From Orientallactaga sibirica (lineage: Eukaryota > Chordata > Mammalia > Rodentia > Dipodidae), in contig JAEOAD010000012.1 of assembly GCA_036365145.1 (NCBI GenBank), positions 42,662,501 through 42,726,500 on the forward strand: 64,000 nt of DNA. Reading direction: 5' to 3'. Under the pieces are notes generated by a model. The model did not search any database. It was given only the letters and a program-made list of their open reading frames with translations, and was not told the DNA's origin. The position numbers were made by a program, and so were the translations under genes. Positions 11,895 through 23,063 of the stretch are shown piece after piece; within the stretch, counting starts at the first letter, position 1, and each line of letters starts with the position of its first letter.

Positions 11895-13170
11895 ATTTTA
11901 TTTTAATTTTTTTATTAGTTATCTATATAATGTATATACAGCCATGATGGTATCATCGATAGCCTTCTCCCTGCCCTCCCCCCATGGAGATTGTGGGTCT
12001 TGCATTGTGGGGATAGCCATCAGTTATGGGGGTGAGGCAATGTCTATGTGCATAATGACCCAGCTTATGGCTCTATCAATTTTTCTGCCCCCTCTTCCAT
12101 GAATTTCCCTAAGCCATGTTGGGTTCATTTTAGGTCTATTTCAGTGATGAGGACATGGGAGTCTCTGTGTCTCTGGATCTCTGGTTTGATAGGAGTTGAG
12201 TGTTCTCTGTGTCTAATTCCTTTACCCCTGCACTGATACCAGGCATCAGCTGGGGCCCTGGTGAGGTGCAAAAACCTGACTCTCTCTTCAGGTTCTATGT
12301 CCATCTGAAAAAGAGAAGCAAATTCTTCAATGGAAAGTGAGGTCAGTGCAAGATACATGGATAACCATTAGTGTTTTAGAGACAATTAAATAGGTGTAGG
12401 CTCTCTTGTATCCCACTGTTGGTGGACCTTGATATCAGAGAGCAAACTCCTTTTTGGATATGTTTCTGACTTGTTTCCCAGTTCCAGGTATGGGTTCCAT
12501 TCCACTGAGTGGATCTGTTGGCCAAATCAAGAGCAGTTGATAACCCACCATGGCTGTGTGCCACTATTGCACTTGTGTGAGCATCACGGCAGGTTGATTG
12601 CTGCTGGGTAGTTTAGATGTTGGTCATTTTCCCCCAGTTACTCATGTAGCACCTTCTGGCACTAGACAAGCTAACTGTCTGGGGACTGACTCTCTTCTAG
12701 ATTCAAGCCAGGTCACTCCATGTTCCATCCCAACAGCATATTGTGTCTTCGGCAGTAGGGTCTTACCATTAACATTTAGTGGGTCATCAAGTACTCTGAC
12801 AGAAATTTGTCTTCTTTTGGGAAACCTCATAGGTCTCACTGATCAACAGCTCTTTGTGGAGTTACAGGTCAGTGCCAAGGGAAAAGAAGGAAGAAAAATA
12901 TAGGTAGTATAAAAGAGAAAGAGAGAAGAGAAAGAAGAGAGAGTGTGAAAGAGGAACAGGAGAAGGTTGTGGTTAGTCTTCATCATACCGTCTCCAGGCC
13001 CCTGTGATGCAGGTGTTCTCTCTAAGCACCTGATGAAGGTTCAGCCTTTTAGTATGTCTTTCAGGATATAGGATTTTGTGGTACCATTTCCAATTGAGTC
13101 CAGTTTTTGCCCCCCCCTTGCCCTCCCTTCTACCCCACCATCCCTATTGTCCAGTCCTAGAAATGTCTTT
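11895..13170 (-). mobile_element. L1 3' UTR, antisense, with T-rich (poly-A) end
   Basis: Long 3' UTR of a rodent L1 on the minus strand. Its 3' end is at the T-rich run at about 11897-11920. The reverse complement shares many landmarks with the plus-strand L1 at 28.4-29.5 kb (gagacctatgaggt, cttctgtcaga, gccagaaggtgctac-like blocks, agtggcacacagcc) and with the copy at 59 kb ('ttttcagatggaca', 'caccagggccccagctga', 'agagggggcagaaa'). No ORF2 coding sequence is attached, so the element is 5'-truncated within its 3' UTR. Several 60-101-codon ORFs on both strands are repeat-derived. A purine-rich segment lies at 12895-12965. Confidence 0.8.
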
Positions 13171-14510
13171 AAATTTGTGTCTTATTTTGATTTATAATGA
13201 CTTTTATGTGTGATAATGGAGAATTATTTGGAATTCTAATCCCTACTGTCATTATGAGAAAAAAAAATATTATAAGCAAGCTCCAAGTTTCTCCAGATTG
13301 ATAATGAATGGAATTTTGATGCAAAGGTATGGCTGACACATCTCAGATCTATCCTTCTTTGAATGTATGGGAGAGTCCTGCTCTGTTGCATTTTACATAA
13401 GATAGTCATTAAATGGAGATTATCTTTCACAGAAGAGGCAGAGATTAATGGATAAAACCATAGTGATGCATTAAATGAGGCTGATGAGACAGTTGACATA
13501 CAGATCCTGCACAAATATCCATGAAATAAGAATAATTGTGAAGTGATTAGAGATGATCAATTTTAGGGGAAAAATTTTACTTAAAAAATGACATTCTTGT
13601 AGTGAAATATTTCCATATAATGTTTAAAGCCCTTTTGTCACAATTTGATTCATGCTACAAATACTGGAAATAGTTTTGAATTCACAAAATTTTCACTCAA
13701 TAGTAAATTGTAGATCATTTTCAAGGGTAGAAAATGGATGATAGATCTCTACTTTTGGCTTTCTTATCTTGTCTACTTTGCAAATATAGGAAAAACATGT
13801 GCTAAGGAAATGACCATCTCATATTAGTTCAGGGTAGATTGTTTTTTTCTCTGTAAGTAAATACTGGCTTTTCTATGGGTCACAAATCTCTTGAGAAAAA
13901 TTACTTGACCAGTGAACCAGTTAAATTATTAGGAGGAGGGCACTGACCAGCTGTTCTCCTCCTTAGAGGCCAGGATTGGAACACATAGACTTATATAGGA
14001 AATGGAGAGTTAGTAATATGGAAAGAAATGCTTGTGATAACAAAGTCCATAGAAGCATTAAGTGTTCAAGCTTCTCAGTGACCCACTAGACAAGATGTAG
14101 CCTATAACCTGAGACAAATCCTGACTTTATATACACACCTTCCTTGGAGCATTTGAACTTTCCTAGCCTATGTTTTAGCAGCTAGGAGGGAAAAAAAAAT
14201 AGACTATGGCAAAGATTAAGTCTTAGAATTGTGCAGATTTTAAATGACTTATCTGAAAGTTGTGACAAAAATTGATTGTTAATACATAGCTACTTTTATT
14301 ATCACTGCCACTGTTAAGGGGACATGTGAGCTGGTATCAGTTCAGCCTAATATCAGTGGTGAAGATTTGCCCATTCTTTTTGGAGGCAAAGAAGCTTTGG
14401 CAGGCAACATATTATTATTAGCAAACATAAATGGCAATGATTATTACCCCTTTATCATAGGAAAGAATGAATTCTCAATATTACCTGGAGGAAAAAACCC
14501 ACTTTTCTCT
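13171..14510. other. AT-rich stretch, nothing assigned
   Basis: No recognisable repeat or gene. An antisense 92-codon ORF (13236-13514) has no recognisable domain and lies in non-conserved-looking sequence. Confidence 0.45.
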
Positions 14511-14524
14511 CATGGTGTTTTTTA

Positions 14525-14735
14525 AAAATATATTTAATTTATTTATTTATTTGAGAGAGAGAAAGAGGCACAGAGAGAGAATGGCGCACCAGGGCCTCCA
14601 ACCACTGCAAATGAACTCCAGACACATGCACCCCCTTGTGCATCTGGCTTATGTGGGTCCTGGAGAGTTGAACCTGGATCCTTTGGCTTTGCAGGCAAAT
14701 GCCTTAACTGCTAAGCCATCTCTCTTTAGCCCCTT
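14525..14735 (-). mobile_element. tRNA-derived SINE (DIP-like), antisense
   Basis: Reads tail-first: 'atttatttatttatttgaga', a GA-rich run, 'atggcgcaccagggcctcca', 'tgcatctggcttatgtgggt', 'cctttggctttgcaggcaaa', 'gctaagccatctctct'. Short matching flanks ('tggtgtttt' on both sides, about 14514 and 14740) suggest a target-site duplication. The 94-codon ORF over it is repeat-derived. Confidence 0.9.
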
Positions 14736-14807
14736 TCCTGGTGTTTTATAATGTGCTCCTTCTGACCCTATCCTTGACATCCCAGTTTACAATCAAAAGA
14801 TGCTAAT

Positions 14808-15025
14808 TAAAAAAAAATCTTTATTTATTATTATTATTAGAGAGAGAGAGAGAAGCAGATAGAGAGAAAGAGAAAGGGTGCACTAGGGCCTCCAGCCACT
14901 ACAAGTGAACTACAGAAGCATGCTCCACCATGTGCATCTGGCTTTACATGGGCACTGGGGAATCGAACCTGTATCCTTTGGTTTTGCAGGCATATACCTT
15001 AACCACTAAGCCATCTGTCCAGCCC
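14808..15025 (-). mobile_element. tRNA-derived SINE (DIP-like), antisense
   Basis: Tail-first: a TTA-rich run, GAGA run, 'gggcctccagccactacaa', 'gcatctggctttacatgg', 'taaccactaagccatctgtc', 'cagccc'. It is flanked by an imperfect 13-bp target-site duplication, aaaagatgctaat at 14795-14807 and aaacgatgataat at 15026-15038. It lies about 75 bp from the preceding SINE in the same orientation. Confidence 0.9.
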
Positions 15026-15038
15026 AAACGATGATAAT

Positions 15039-15950
15039 TTTATGCTTGTACTCTTAGATTGGTTTAAGTGCCAGAATTTTAAAGAAAAAAAATGACAAAA
15101 TATATTTCTTTGGGAATATATTTACATAGAAACATACTTTCCATGATTCACAGGTTATATTCAGCATGCACATATCTTGCTAAACTTGGTCTTATTGATG
15201 GTAATATGTAAATGTGTAAAAGAGAGAATTTTTAATTTTTCCATTTAAATATCAATAAGGAATTTTATAAAGAACACTAAGAGATTCTTTAGTTTTATAA
15301 AGGTAGCACCTTTTTCATGTTTTGGAATGAGAAACTGTTCTATTTCTTAAGTTTTATTTTGTATTTTTCTACAATAACAGTGAAATTGTATGTAATTTGT
15401 AACTTGTATATGTAAGTTGTGTTAGTGTACATTGAGTGCATAACCCAGAACTAAAAACATTGAAAATTAATAATGATATAATATATATTTGTAAATCATA
15501 TTAAAACAAAGCCTAAATTAGATTAATCTGGGAAAGGATCTAATGATAACTAATGACTTTTTTTCCTCTGAGATGAAAATCTCCCTGGGTTTTCTAACAG
15601 AGAGAAATTCATATTAAACTAGTATTCAATATTCTTAGCTACAAAGAAAAGCAGAAATGCCTCCACTCAGGAGTAAATGTTGGTTTTTATTTGTCCTTAT
15701 TTTTCCTTGTACAGCACTCCCTAGTTTTTCTATTAGAGAAGCTAAGTCATGTGTATTTTACATTAGCCTTGCTAGTAATATTTAAACAATTAAGTATTTA
15801 CAATGTGATCTGTGCTGTGAATCAACAGATTCATATAGACAAGAAAGACAAGCCATTTGCTGATGACACATCAAAACATTTTCTGGAAGAGTAAGATTTA
15901 TTCATGAGAAGTAACTTCAGGCAGCACTTTCTTTGTCTTTTTTTAATTAA
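15039..15950. other. AT-rich stretch, nothing assigned
   Basis: No gene or repeat identified. A 67-codon plus-strand ORF at 15691-15894 has no recognisable domain. Confidence 0.45.
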
Positions 15951-15954
15951 TTCA

Positions 15955-16560
15955 TTTCTTCAGATATTCTTTCACCAAAAATTTATTAATATATACCATC
16001 TTTTGAAAGAGTGCTAGGTTTGGAGATTACAGGGGAGACAGTTGAGTGGTCTTGTCATTCAGGATAAGGTAGTGATGGCTATTAGGAGGTTATTAACAAA
16101 GAAAAATGAATGTGGGCACATCAAAGAAAGAATGCCCAATTCTGAAGGGACTGCCAAGGGGGGTTTAATGTAGTTGATATATTTTAAGGTTACTCTTGAA
16201 AGATGACTTGGAATATGTGAAGCAGATTATAGTCAGGAGAAGATAGGTAGTGGAGTTAAGAGCAGACATACAAACCACTAGTGACATAGTACAGCATAGT
16301 TTGAAAGGCAGTTGTTGAATTATAACTTCAGAGGAAGTCAAGTAAAGGGGAGAAGACAGACAACTCTGAGAGAAGCATGTAGGCCAGATTATGGAGGATT
16401 TTAACTTCCTACTGAGGAGCCACTATTCATCTTACAGAAAATGAAAGGTAACCAGAGGATTTTATAATATTGATGCTAATGTCAGCATTTGGGTTTTAAA
16501 AAGATTACAATAGAGGTCATAAGAAAGGTATAACAGAAACAGAAAGGGGTTCTAAGGTCA
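15955..16560 (-). mobile_element. L2 LINE 3' region, antisense
   Basis: Antisense L2 landmarks in order: 'caccaaaaatttattaatat' (the reversed end of L2), 'gagtgctaggtttggagatt', 'aggccagattatggaggatt' and 'accagaggattttata', then 'gggttttaaaaagattac'. This matches the usual reverse-complement L2 layout. It is old and strongly diverged. Confidence 0.6.
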
Positions 16561-16629
16561 GTTGAAATACATTTCAATATTTTCCACATACATTTAATGA
16601 GTGCCTGATTAGAAGTAAGGTAGAAGAGA

Positions 16630-16840
16630 CTAGAGTGATGGCTCAGCTGTTACAGGCACTTGCTTGCAAAGCATGAAGTGTGAGGTTTGATTCCCCAGTC
16701 TCCACTTAATGCTAGATACACAAAGAGGGACATGCATTCGTTTGCAGTGGCAAGAGGCCCTGGTATGCTCATTTTCTCCCTCTCTCTCTCATTCTCTTTC
16801 TCTCCTTACAAATAAATAAATAAAATATTTTTTAAAAGAT
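16630..16840 (+). mobile_element. tRNA-derived SINE (DIP-like) with 15-bp target duplication
   Basis: Head 'tagagtgatggctcag', middle 'gtttgattccccagtctcca' and 'tttgcagtggcaagaggccc', CT tail, then 'aaataaataaataaaat'. It is flanked by a perfect direct repeat gtaaggtagaagaga at 16615-16629 and 16841-16855, marking an intact L1-driven insertion. Confidence 0.93.
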
Positions 16841-16856
16841 GTAAGGTAGAAGAGAT

Positions 16857-17320
16857 GGTGCATAGGGAATGTCTTTGGTAACCACTAGGAGGTAGAAATT
16901 TCAGGCTGCAGTCATGTGATGGCTATGGAACAGGGAAGAGCTTCCACTCAGAAACAACCTTTTAGTTTGAGGGATTACTTCCCATCACAAGACACACCTA
17001 GAACAGACAATAGTGCCACGGAGAATGGTGGAAATAATCAGAAGTAATCTTCAGAAACCACAAGTACCTAAAAGAATGAATGTATCCATTTCAAAAAAAT
17101 TGTGTACTTTGGTGGGAGAGAAGCAATGGAAACCTGAATTCTTTTTACAGGGGCAACAGGTTTGTTTTCTTTCTCCTCCTTCCTCCTCCTCCTCTTCTTC
17201 TTTTGATGGATCTTCTTCAAGAAAATCATTGTAAAATTACCAGTACTACAATAGGTTCATATATTACTGGATCATAAGTTTTGGAAGAGATCTCATAGTA
17301 GGTCCATTTTTCATTGCTTT
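16857..17320. other. Unassigned stretch
   Basis: Contains a pyrimidine-rich (tcc/ttc)n patch at about 17170-17205. The ORFs at 17013-17277 read through this patch and show no domain. Confidence 0.45.
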
Positions 17321-17336
17321 AAAAGTAAATATCTGG

Positions 17337-17551
17337 GGCTGGAGAAATGGCTTAGTGGTTAAGGCGTTTGCCTTCGAAGTCAAAGGATCCTGGTTTGATT
17401 CCCTAGGACCCACGTAAGCTAGATGCACAAGGGGCACATGCATCTGGAGTTCGTTTGCAGTGGCTAGAGGCCCTGGCGTGCCCATTCTCTCTCTGTCTGC
17501 CACTTTTCTATCTCTCTCTCTGCTTGCAAATAAGTAAATAAAAATAATAAA
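17337..17551 (+). mobile_element. tRNA-derived SINE (DIP-like) with 16-bp target duplication
   Basis: Close to the consensus implied by the other copies: 'ggctggagaaatggcttagt', 'ggtttgattccctaggaccc', 'acgtaagctagatgcacaag', 'tggagttcgtttgcagtggc', CT tail and A-rich end. A perfect direct repeat aaaagtaaatatctgg flanks it at 17321-17336 and 17552-17567. It appears relatively young. Confidence 0.95.
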
Positions 17552-17567
17552 AAAAGTAAATATCTGG

Positions 17568-17770
17568 ACCTGGGTAATTTATAATAGCACATGAGGTTTA
17601 TTTTGGCTCAGGATTTTAGAAGGCCAAGAGCATGGCACTGGCATTTGTTCTGCCTCTCATGAGCAGTCCTTGGACTGCTTTAGTTCATGGCAGGAAGCAA
17701 AAGAGAAAGGGACATGTATGGAAAACGAACAACAGGAGGGACAGCCTGAACTTTTATGACAGCCTACTCT
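17568..17770 (-). mobile_element. MaLR (MST/MLT1-like) LTR, antisense, part 1
   Basis: 'ggtaatttataatagcacat' followed by 'gaggtttattttggctca' is the reversed end of a MaLR LTR ('...tttataaattacc'). Part 2 continues at 17961 after a B1 insertion. The 17632-17832 ORF is repeat-derived. Confidence 0.55.
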
Positions 17771-17960
17771 CTCTGTCTTTTTTTTTAATTTTTTTTTTAT
17801 TTTATTTTATTTTATTTTTTTTTCCGAGGTAGGGTCTCACTCTAGCTCAGGCTGACCTGGAATTTACTATGTAGTCTCAGGGTGGCCTCGAACTCACAGT
17901 GATCCTCCTACCTCTGCCTCGTGAGTGCTGGGATTAAAGGCATGAACCACCACTCCCGGC
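17771..17960 (-). mobile_element. B1-type SINE, antisense, inserted in the MaLR LTR
   Basis: T-rich tail, then 'gaggtagggtctcactctag', 'gctgacctggaatttactat', 'gtagtctcagggtggcctc', 'gaactcacagtgatcctcct' and 'gagtgctgggattaaaggca': a 7SL-derived B1-like monomer. The flanks tatgacagcctactct (17755-17770) and tatgacaacctacact (17961-17976) are a 16-bp target duplication with two differences. The insertion therefore post-dates the LTR it splits. Confidence 0.95.
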
Positions 17961-18145
17961 TATGACAACCTACACTTGCTGGCACTGGTCCAGCACCACC
18001 AATATAAGGTATCATGAGATGGCAGCCTTAATCCATTCATGAAGGCTATGATGTCATGATAAGTCCCACTCAATACCACCTTCAAATATGACTGCACTGG
18101 GGACCAAACCTTAGCATGAGTTGTCATTTGGAAATCATATTCAAA
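17961..18145 (-). mobile_element. MaLR (MST/MLT1-like) LTR, antisense, part 2
   Basis: Continues the element split by the B1: 'aagtcccactcaataccacc' followed by 'ttcaaatatgactgcactgg' and 'ggaccaaaccttagcatgag' matches the LTR 5' portion read in reverse ('...ccccacctccaacattggggattaa...'). It is old and diverged. Confidence 0.5.
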
Positions 18146-18259
18146 GTTTGTCTGCTCATTAATAGGAAAGATTCTAAAGTTTAAATTTTAATAGATTTAT
18201 AAAAAGTCTATGAAGCTTTTATTTCTTGTCATTTTCATTTCTACCTCTGTGTGACATGG

Positions 18260-18279
18260 CACACACACACACACACACA
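18260..18279. repeat. (AC)n microsatellite
   Basis: Ten ac dinucleotides, followed by a second interrupted stretch to about 18292. Confidence 0.9.
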
Positions 18280-18498
18280 GTCATACACACACAGACATGA
18301 TCTATTCTGTTATCTTTGCCCCATTTTTTTTCTACCATGGAGTTTTGTGATAATGATGCCTTGCAGCGATACCTTTCCTGTAAGAATCTAGGACTTTTAA
18401 AAATATAACATAAAAGTTAGAACATTTAAATTTATTTCATAAATACACTATTGATTCTTTTTAAACAAATAAAATATGTTATGAAAACAAGATTTAAT

Positions 18499-18681
18499 TG
18501 TTTTTATTTATTTGAGAGAGAGGAAGAGAATGGGCACACCAGGGCCTCCAGCCACTACAAACAAACTCTAGAACCATGTGCCACCTTGTGCATCTGGCTT
18601 ATGTGGGTCCTGGGGAATCGAACTGAGGTCCTTTGACTTTGTAGGCAAATGCCTTAACAGCTAAGCCATTTCTGCAGCCCC
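18499..18681 (-). mobile_element. tRNA-derived SINE (DIP-like), antisense
   Basis: 'tttttatttatttgagagag', 'accagggcctccagccacta', 'tgcatctggcttatgtgggt', 'cctggggaatcgaact', 'aacagctaagccatttctgc', 'agcccc'. The GA run is short. Flanks resembling gaaaacaagatttaatt (18483) and gaaaaaaggattttaat (18682) are a diverged target duplication. Confidence 0.9.
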
Positions 18682-18764
18682 GAAAAAAGGATTTTAATGA
18701 CTATAGAACTCAATATTGATTAACTAAGCAACATCAGATGTTCTTGTCTGTATTTCCTTCCTTC

Positions 18765-18915
18765 ATCCTCATGCAAACATTTAAAGCAAGTTGTATTGTT
18801 TTTTCTAGTTTACAAATGAGAAAAGTGAGTCACAGAGGGGCTACATTATTCTCTCATGTTGAAATAAGCTGATAAATGATAGTCCACCTTTAGATCTCTG
18901 ATGCCTCTTTCTAGA
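18765..18915 (-). mobile_element. MIR SINE core, antisense
   Basis: 'tttacaaatgagaaaagtga' followed by 'gtcacagaggggctacat' corresponds to the MIR consensus 'ttacagatgaggaaactgaggcacagagaggtta', about 70 percent similar by eye. MIR is an ancient mammalian tRNA-derived SINE. Confidence 0.6.
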
Positions 18916-19114
18916 AACTACACACCTAACTGCTGTGCTATGTATGGCATCTTCCTGGATTAAGTCATGGTGTGAATTTGTTCATGCCATAGGCACTACT
19001 AGCATGGAGGTCATCATTTGTAGACATTTTGTGACCAACTAAGACATGAGCTGATGAATACTGAGGCAAGTTAGTAGAAAGAATAAACATTTCTTGAGCA
19101 CACTTTATAGGGGT

Positions 19115-19300
19115 GTGTTTGAATATAACATGTCCCATATAGACTCATGTGCTGAAATAATTAATTCCTAGGAAGTGGCACATATTGGGAGGGTTGTAGA
19201 GCCTTTGGTAAGTGGAGCTATGCTGGAGGAAGCTTGTTATTGGAGTCAGGCCTTAGGCTATTATAGCCCAGTTCCTGTACTGAGCTGTGTAAGGTTACTT
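19115..19300 (+). mobile_element. ORR1/MaLR-type LTR fragment
   Basis: Plus-strand phrases in order: 'atgtcccatatagactcatg', 'tgggagggttgtagagcctt', 'aagtggagctatgctggagg', 'aagcttgttattggagtcag', 'gccttaggctattatagccc'. These correspond to the 5' half of ORR1-type LTRs (gttgtggaacctttaggaggtgg..., tgctggaggaagtg..., ggttttatagcc). The 3' half is missing or unrecognisable. Confidence 0.65.
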
Positions 19301-19650
19301 AAGCAAATCTCATGAGGTTTTAAAGCAGAAATTTATCTCTGGCTAGAATAATCAGAAGTCAGAGAAAGTAAAGTTAAAAAAAAACAGATTTCACATTGCT
19401 GGTGAAGATGAGAAGGGCAACATAATGGATCGCAGGTGATACTAGGGAAACAAGAGGATCTCTTAAAGGACAGCAGGGGCATAGATGCCATAGGCACCTC
19501 ACTTCTACAATAATAAGCAACCGGGTTCCTCACACAGCCTACATACAGAATCTCAGTTCAGTTAGCAAGGCTTTCCCACCACACTGTCACTGCAGAGACT
19601 GGGTTCTGCTCACAACCTGAATGAGGAAGCTCTTATCCAAAGGCTTCAGG
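19301..19650. other. Unassigned sequence ending in a poly-A run
   Basis: No protein similarity or repeat family recognised. It ends directly in a 27-base A-run (19651-19677), the arrangement expected of a retroposed copy in plus orientation. I cannot identify a parent transcript, a polyadenylation signal close to the run, or a target-site duplication, so a retrocopy is only a possibility. Confidence 0.25.
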
Positions 19651-19651
19651 A

Positions 19652-19677
<26 letters not shown>
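19651..19677 (+). repeat. Pure poly-A run (27 bases)
   Basis: Uninterrupted A-run preceded by 'caaaggcttcagg'. No SINE body lies immediately upstream. Confidence 0.95.
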
Positions 19678-19682
<5 letters not shown>

Positions 19683-20910
19683 CTTGAGGACCTCAATGCA
19701 GAGACTCAAAGCAGAGAACCAGTTAAACCACAGTATCAGATTAATAAATCTGAAGCTACTTTGGTAAATTGTTATGGCAGCAATAAAGTGATGCTACAAG
19801 AGCCATAGTTCCAACCCATTCATTTACCTTAGAAAGTGACCTTTCAGGCTTCAGCTGTATATTACTGGAATTAATTGATATCTGCTGGCCCCCAAAGGCA
19901 AGTGAAAACAGGAGTTCTAGACATGTAGATGACTGGAAGACTCAGATATTGAAATACTCAGGTATTGAAAATCAAGATTTAGCTGTGCACCGATTGTGTA
20001 TTTCTTCCTTCTTTATGTATTAGGTCAGAATAAATATCAAGGAAATAATTCATTTTTAGAAGACCACACATTCCTTTTAATGATATGCATTTCTTTTCTC
20101 TATTTTCTTCTTTGATCATTCAATGTTGACAAGTATAGCTTTGCATAGATGATGGGGTATGGTGGGGGTCAATCTAAATCTTTTGTATTCTAGGAATGAT
20201 GGAGATATGGGTGCTTACTTCACTATAAGGCATTAGGAAGTCGAAGTGAAACAGTTTCATCTCTTTCCTGACTTCATGGTAACTGCTTTACTCTTTCATC
20301 AGTGATCTCACCTTAGTGTCTGTGAGTAGTTTTTTTACCATCAATTGAAAACTTGGAGCAAGATAACACTTGCATAACTTCTACAGGGTATTTTTTATTT
20401 TATTAAAGTGTTCATAATTCAAAAGACATGCTCTAATCTTATATGGAGTGAAATGTCTTGATGTAATTGCATCAAATATCTAGGTTGCAAGGTTCTGTGT
20501 TACCTGTACTGCCAGTTACTCCCTTCTATTCCAATTTCCATTATTTCATGCTTCCAAGGCACATTCCTCATTTTTCTAACAATAAAAAAAAATATTGAAG
20601 TGAGGTTACTGATTTTCCTGTCACTATCAGAAACTACAGGAAAACAGATACCATATGTCTCCTAGAATACCTAGGACATGTCTCCTAGAATATGACCTGG
20701 AACACATGAGTGGGAATTCAGTGCACAATTTTTGAAAAAAAAAAGTGGTAAAATTCCTCTTCTAAAATAATAAAATAAAAAGCTTTGGAAGGGAGCCTGT
20801 GGAGGAAGGCCTGGAGACAGGCTGGCCAACAGGTATAGTGACATCATTGGTTAGGAAGAGTAAATTTAACTGCATTATAGAACAGCAGGACAAGTATGAT
20901 TGCCAGAAAC
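19678..20910. other. AT-rich stretch, nothing assigned
   Basis: No gene or named repeat. Contains a partial repeat of 'gtctcctagaatac' and 'gtctcctagaatat' at about 20658 and 20680. Confidence 0.45.
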
Positions 20911-20921
20911 CCAACTGGATA

Positions 20922-21221
20922 TATATATATATATATAATTTAATTTTTAATTTATTTTTTAGAGAGAGACACAGAGAGAGACAGACAGAGAGAGAGGGAG
21001 AGGGAGACAGATAGAGAATGGGTGCGCCAGCAGTCTCTCAGCTGCTGTGAACGAAATCCAGATGTGTGCGCCCCCTTGTGGGCAAGTGCGGCATTGCGCT
21101 CTTGCATCACTTTGCATGTGGCTAAACGTGGGACCTGGAGATTGGAACCGCTGGAGATTGGAACCAGCGTTCTTAGGCTTAGGAGGCAGGCACCTTAACA
21201 GCTGAGCCATCTCTCCAGCCC
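20922..21221 (-). mobile_element. tRNA-derived SINE, antisense, long subfamily
   Basis: TA-rich and GA-rich tail (about 20922-21015), then 'tgggtgcgccagcagtctct' and a normal end 'aacagctgagccatctctcc'. Between them is an extra block absent from the other copies (about 21075-21130, including 'gcggcattgcgctcttgcat' and 'cactttgcatgtggctaaac'). A 16-bp tandem repeat beginning ctggagattggaac lies at about 21137-21168. The flanks ccaactggatat (20911) and tctaactgatat (21223) suggest a target duplication. The body matches a longer variant of the same SINE family. Confidence 0.85.
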
Positions 21222-21461
21222 TTCTAACTGATATTTTTTAAAAAACAAATAGAAAAGATTGGAATGTGACAAACATAAAAAAACGGTATGTATCTGAGGT
21301 GATCGACAAGTCCACTACACTGGTCTTATCATTACATATGTCACACATCTACTGGAATGCCACAGTGTACCAAATATATATATGTGTGTGTATGTGTGTG
21401 TGTTATAAAATATAGTAAAAATTTAAATACAACAATACCAAAATAATAAATGCTTTATTTT

Positions 21462-21785
21462 TTGTGAGTCATATTACTTTTGTAGCTGCTGTGACAAAAG
21501 AAACTTATGGAAATGTTTCTTGTGGCTCACAGATTAAGGTATAACATGGTGGGGAAGTAATGACAGCAGGGGTGTGAGGTGGCTAGTCACATTGCATCTG
21601 CAATCAGGAAGCTAGTGATCACGTCACTTGCTCCATGGATTGGAGCTGAACACAGCAAGAGTGGGTCTTTTCATTTCAATTAATCCAGTGTAGAAGCTTC
21701 CTCTCAGATATACCTAGAGACTTGTGTTGTAGATGATTCTAGTTGTTTTCAAACTGATGGTCAATATTAACCATCATAGGAGTCT
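21462..21785 (-). mobile_element. Rodent LTR-like element, antisense
   Basis: 'ctgctgtgacaaaagaaact', 'tttcttgtggctcacagatt', 'cattgcatctgcaatcagga', 'gagctgaacacagcaagagt', 'cagatatacctagagacttg' and 'aactgatggtcaatattaac' follow the layout of a rodent LTR read in reverse. A related copy occurs at 23065-23475. I do not assign the subfamily. Confidence 0.5.
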
Positions 21786-21847
21786 TACCCTGAACTTAGG
21801 TTCAAGAAAAGGAACATAACTGAAAGGCATGAGACACATATTCTTAA

Positions 21848-21985
21848 AGCAGGGGAGATTGCTCAGTGGTTAATGGCTTGCAAAAATTACTAGCTCCAGT
21901 TCAACTCCCCAACAACTATGCAAAACTGGACAGATGTGGTGCACAAGTCTGAGATCCATTTATAGATGCATGCATTTCTTTTGGA
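21848..21985 (+). mobile_element. Degraded tRNA-derived SINE
   Basis: 'gcaggggagattgctcagtg' with 'gttaatggcttgcaa' is a tRNA-like SINE head, followed by 'ccagttcaactccccaacaa' and 'gatgtggtgcacaagtctga'. The 3' part is unrecognisable. It could be DIP-like or B4-like. Confidence 0.5.
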
Positions 21986-22223
21986 CAAATTAGACCTTCG
22001 AGCACATACATCATTTGTTCTTTTTATGCACTGCACACATTGAACAGCTGCCCAGAATCCTCTTGTCTCCTTGGATTTATACACAGCATTTTGATGAAAT
22101 ATCCTTGAGTTGGTTGTCACAATGTTTGTCATAATTTTCTTTGCTTACACTCATGTCCTAACTCTAAAATGCTTCTGAGAGTCTCATTTTGGGAGGTCTT
22201 CAGAGTCATATCCTGCTATGTTA

Positions 22224-22426
22224 AATATTTTATTTATTTATTAAAGAGAGAGAGAGAGACAGATAGAGAGAGAATAGGCACATGAGAGCCTCTAACCACT
22301 GCAAACTCACTGCAGATGCATGCACCACCTTATGCATCTGGCTTTACATGGTTACTGAGGAATTGAACCTGGGTCCTTTGGCTTTGTAGGCAAGCACCTT
22401 AACCTCTAAGCCATTTGTCTTACCCA
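22224..22426 (-). mobile_element. tRNA-derived SINE (DIP-like), antisense
   Basis: 'tttatttattaaagagagag', GA run, 'gagagcctctaaccactgca', 'atgcatctggctttacatgg', 'cctttggctttgtaggcaag', 'aacctctaagccatttgtct'. The flanks atcctgctatgtta (22209-22222) and catcctactatctta (about 22427) are a diverged target duplication. Confidence 0.9.
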
Positions 22427-22439
22427 CATCCTACTATCT

Positions 22440-23060
22440 TAATTTACCTCTCTTGTCTTGGCTTTTGGTGCTCTTATTGTCTTTGGTTTTTTCATTACCT
22501 TAATCCCTGAAAGTATGATTCTCAACTGTGATCTTGGCCTAGTAGATTAGACAATCCCACTCAGCAAGAAGCCATACTCCATCATTTTAGTAGAGAAAGA
22601 GAGCATTAAGCTAAGACCAGTGCTTTTACATACTTAAATAAAAGATCAAAGACCATCTTGGAGTGCATTCATATCAGAAGCATCAGACAGAATCAGATTC
22701 AACGTGATTGTCTAAATGACTATGAATACAATTATATAAATTGTGAGGCAAATTTTAACTTGTTTTGAAACATAAAATGCATCAAACTCACTGAAAAGTA
22801 AAGTTCTTATCCTTGAACTGTTTCTTTTTGTGACTTATAAATTCTTACTTTGTGTTTAAGGCATAACACATGAGTGCATATTATACTAAAATTACTTACT
22901 AACAATCTCATTGGTTGTACAAAATGGGTGAGCAGATGTTTTGATTCATCTACTATACTTAAGAACATCTATTAATTTATTCTAGGGAATAGATTATTAT
23001 TTAAAAAACATTCACGTTTTCCATACTTATTCCCAAAGGGCTATTATTTTAAGTGTATTA
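22440..23060. other. AT-rich stretch, nothing assigned
   Basis: No gene or repeat recognised. Confidence 0.45.
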
Positions 23061-23063
23061 GTT

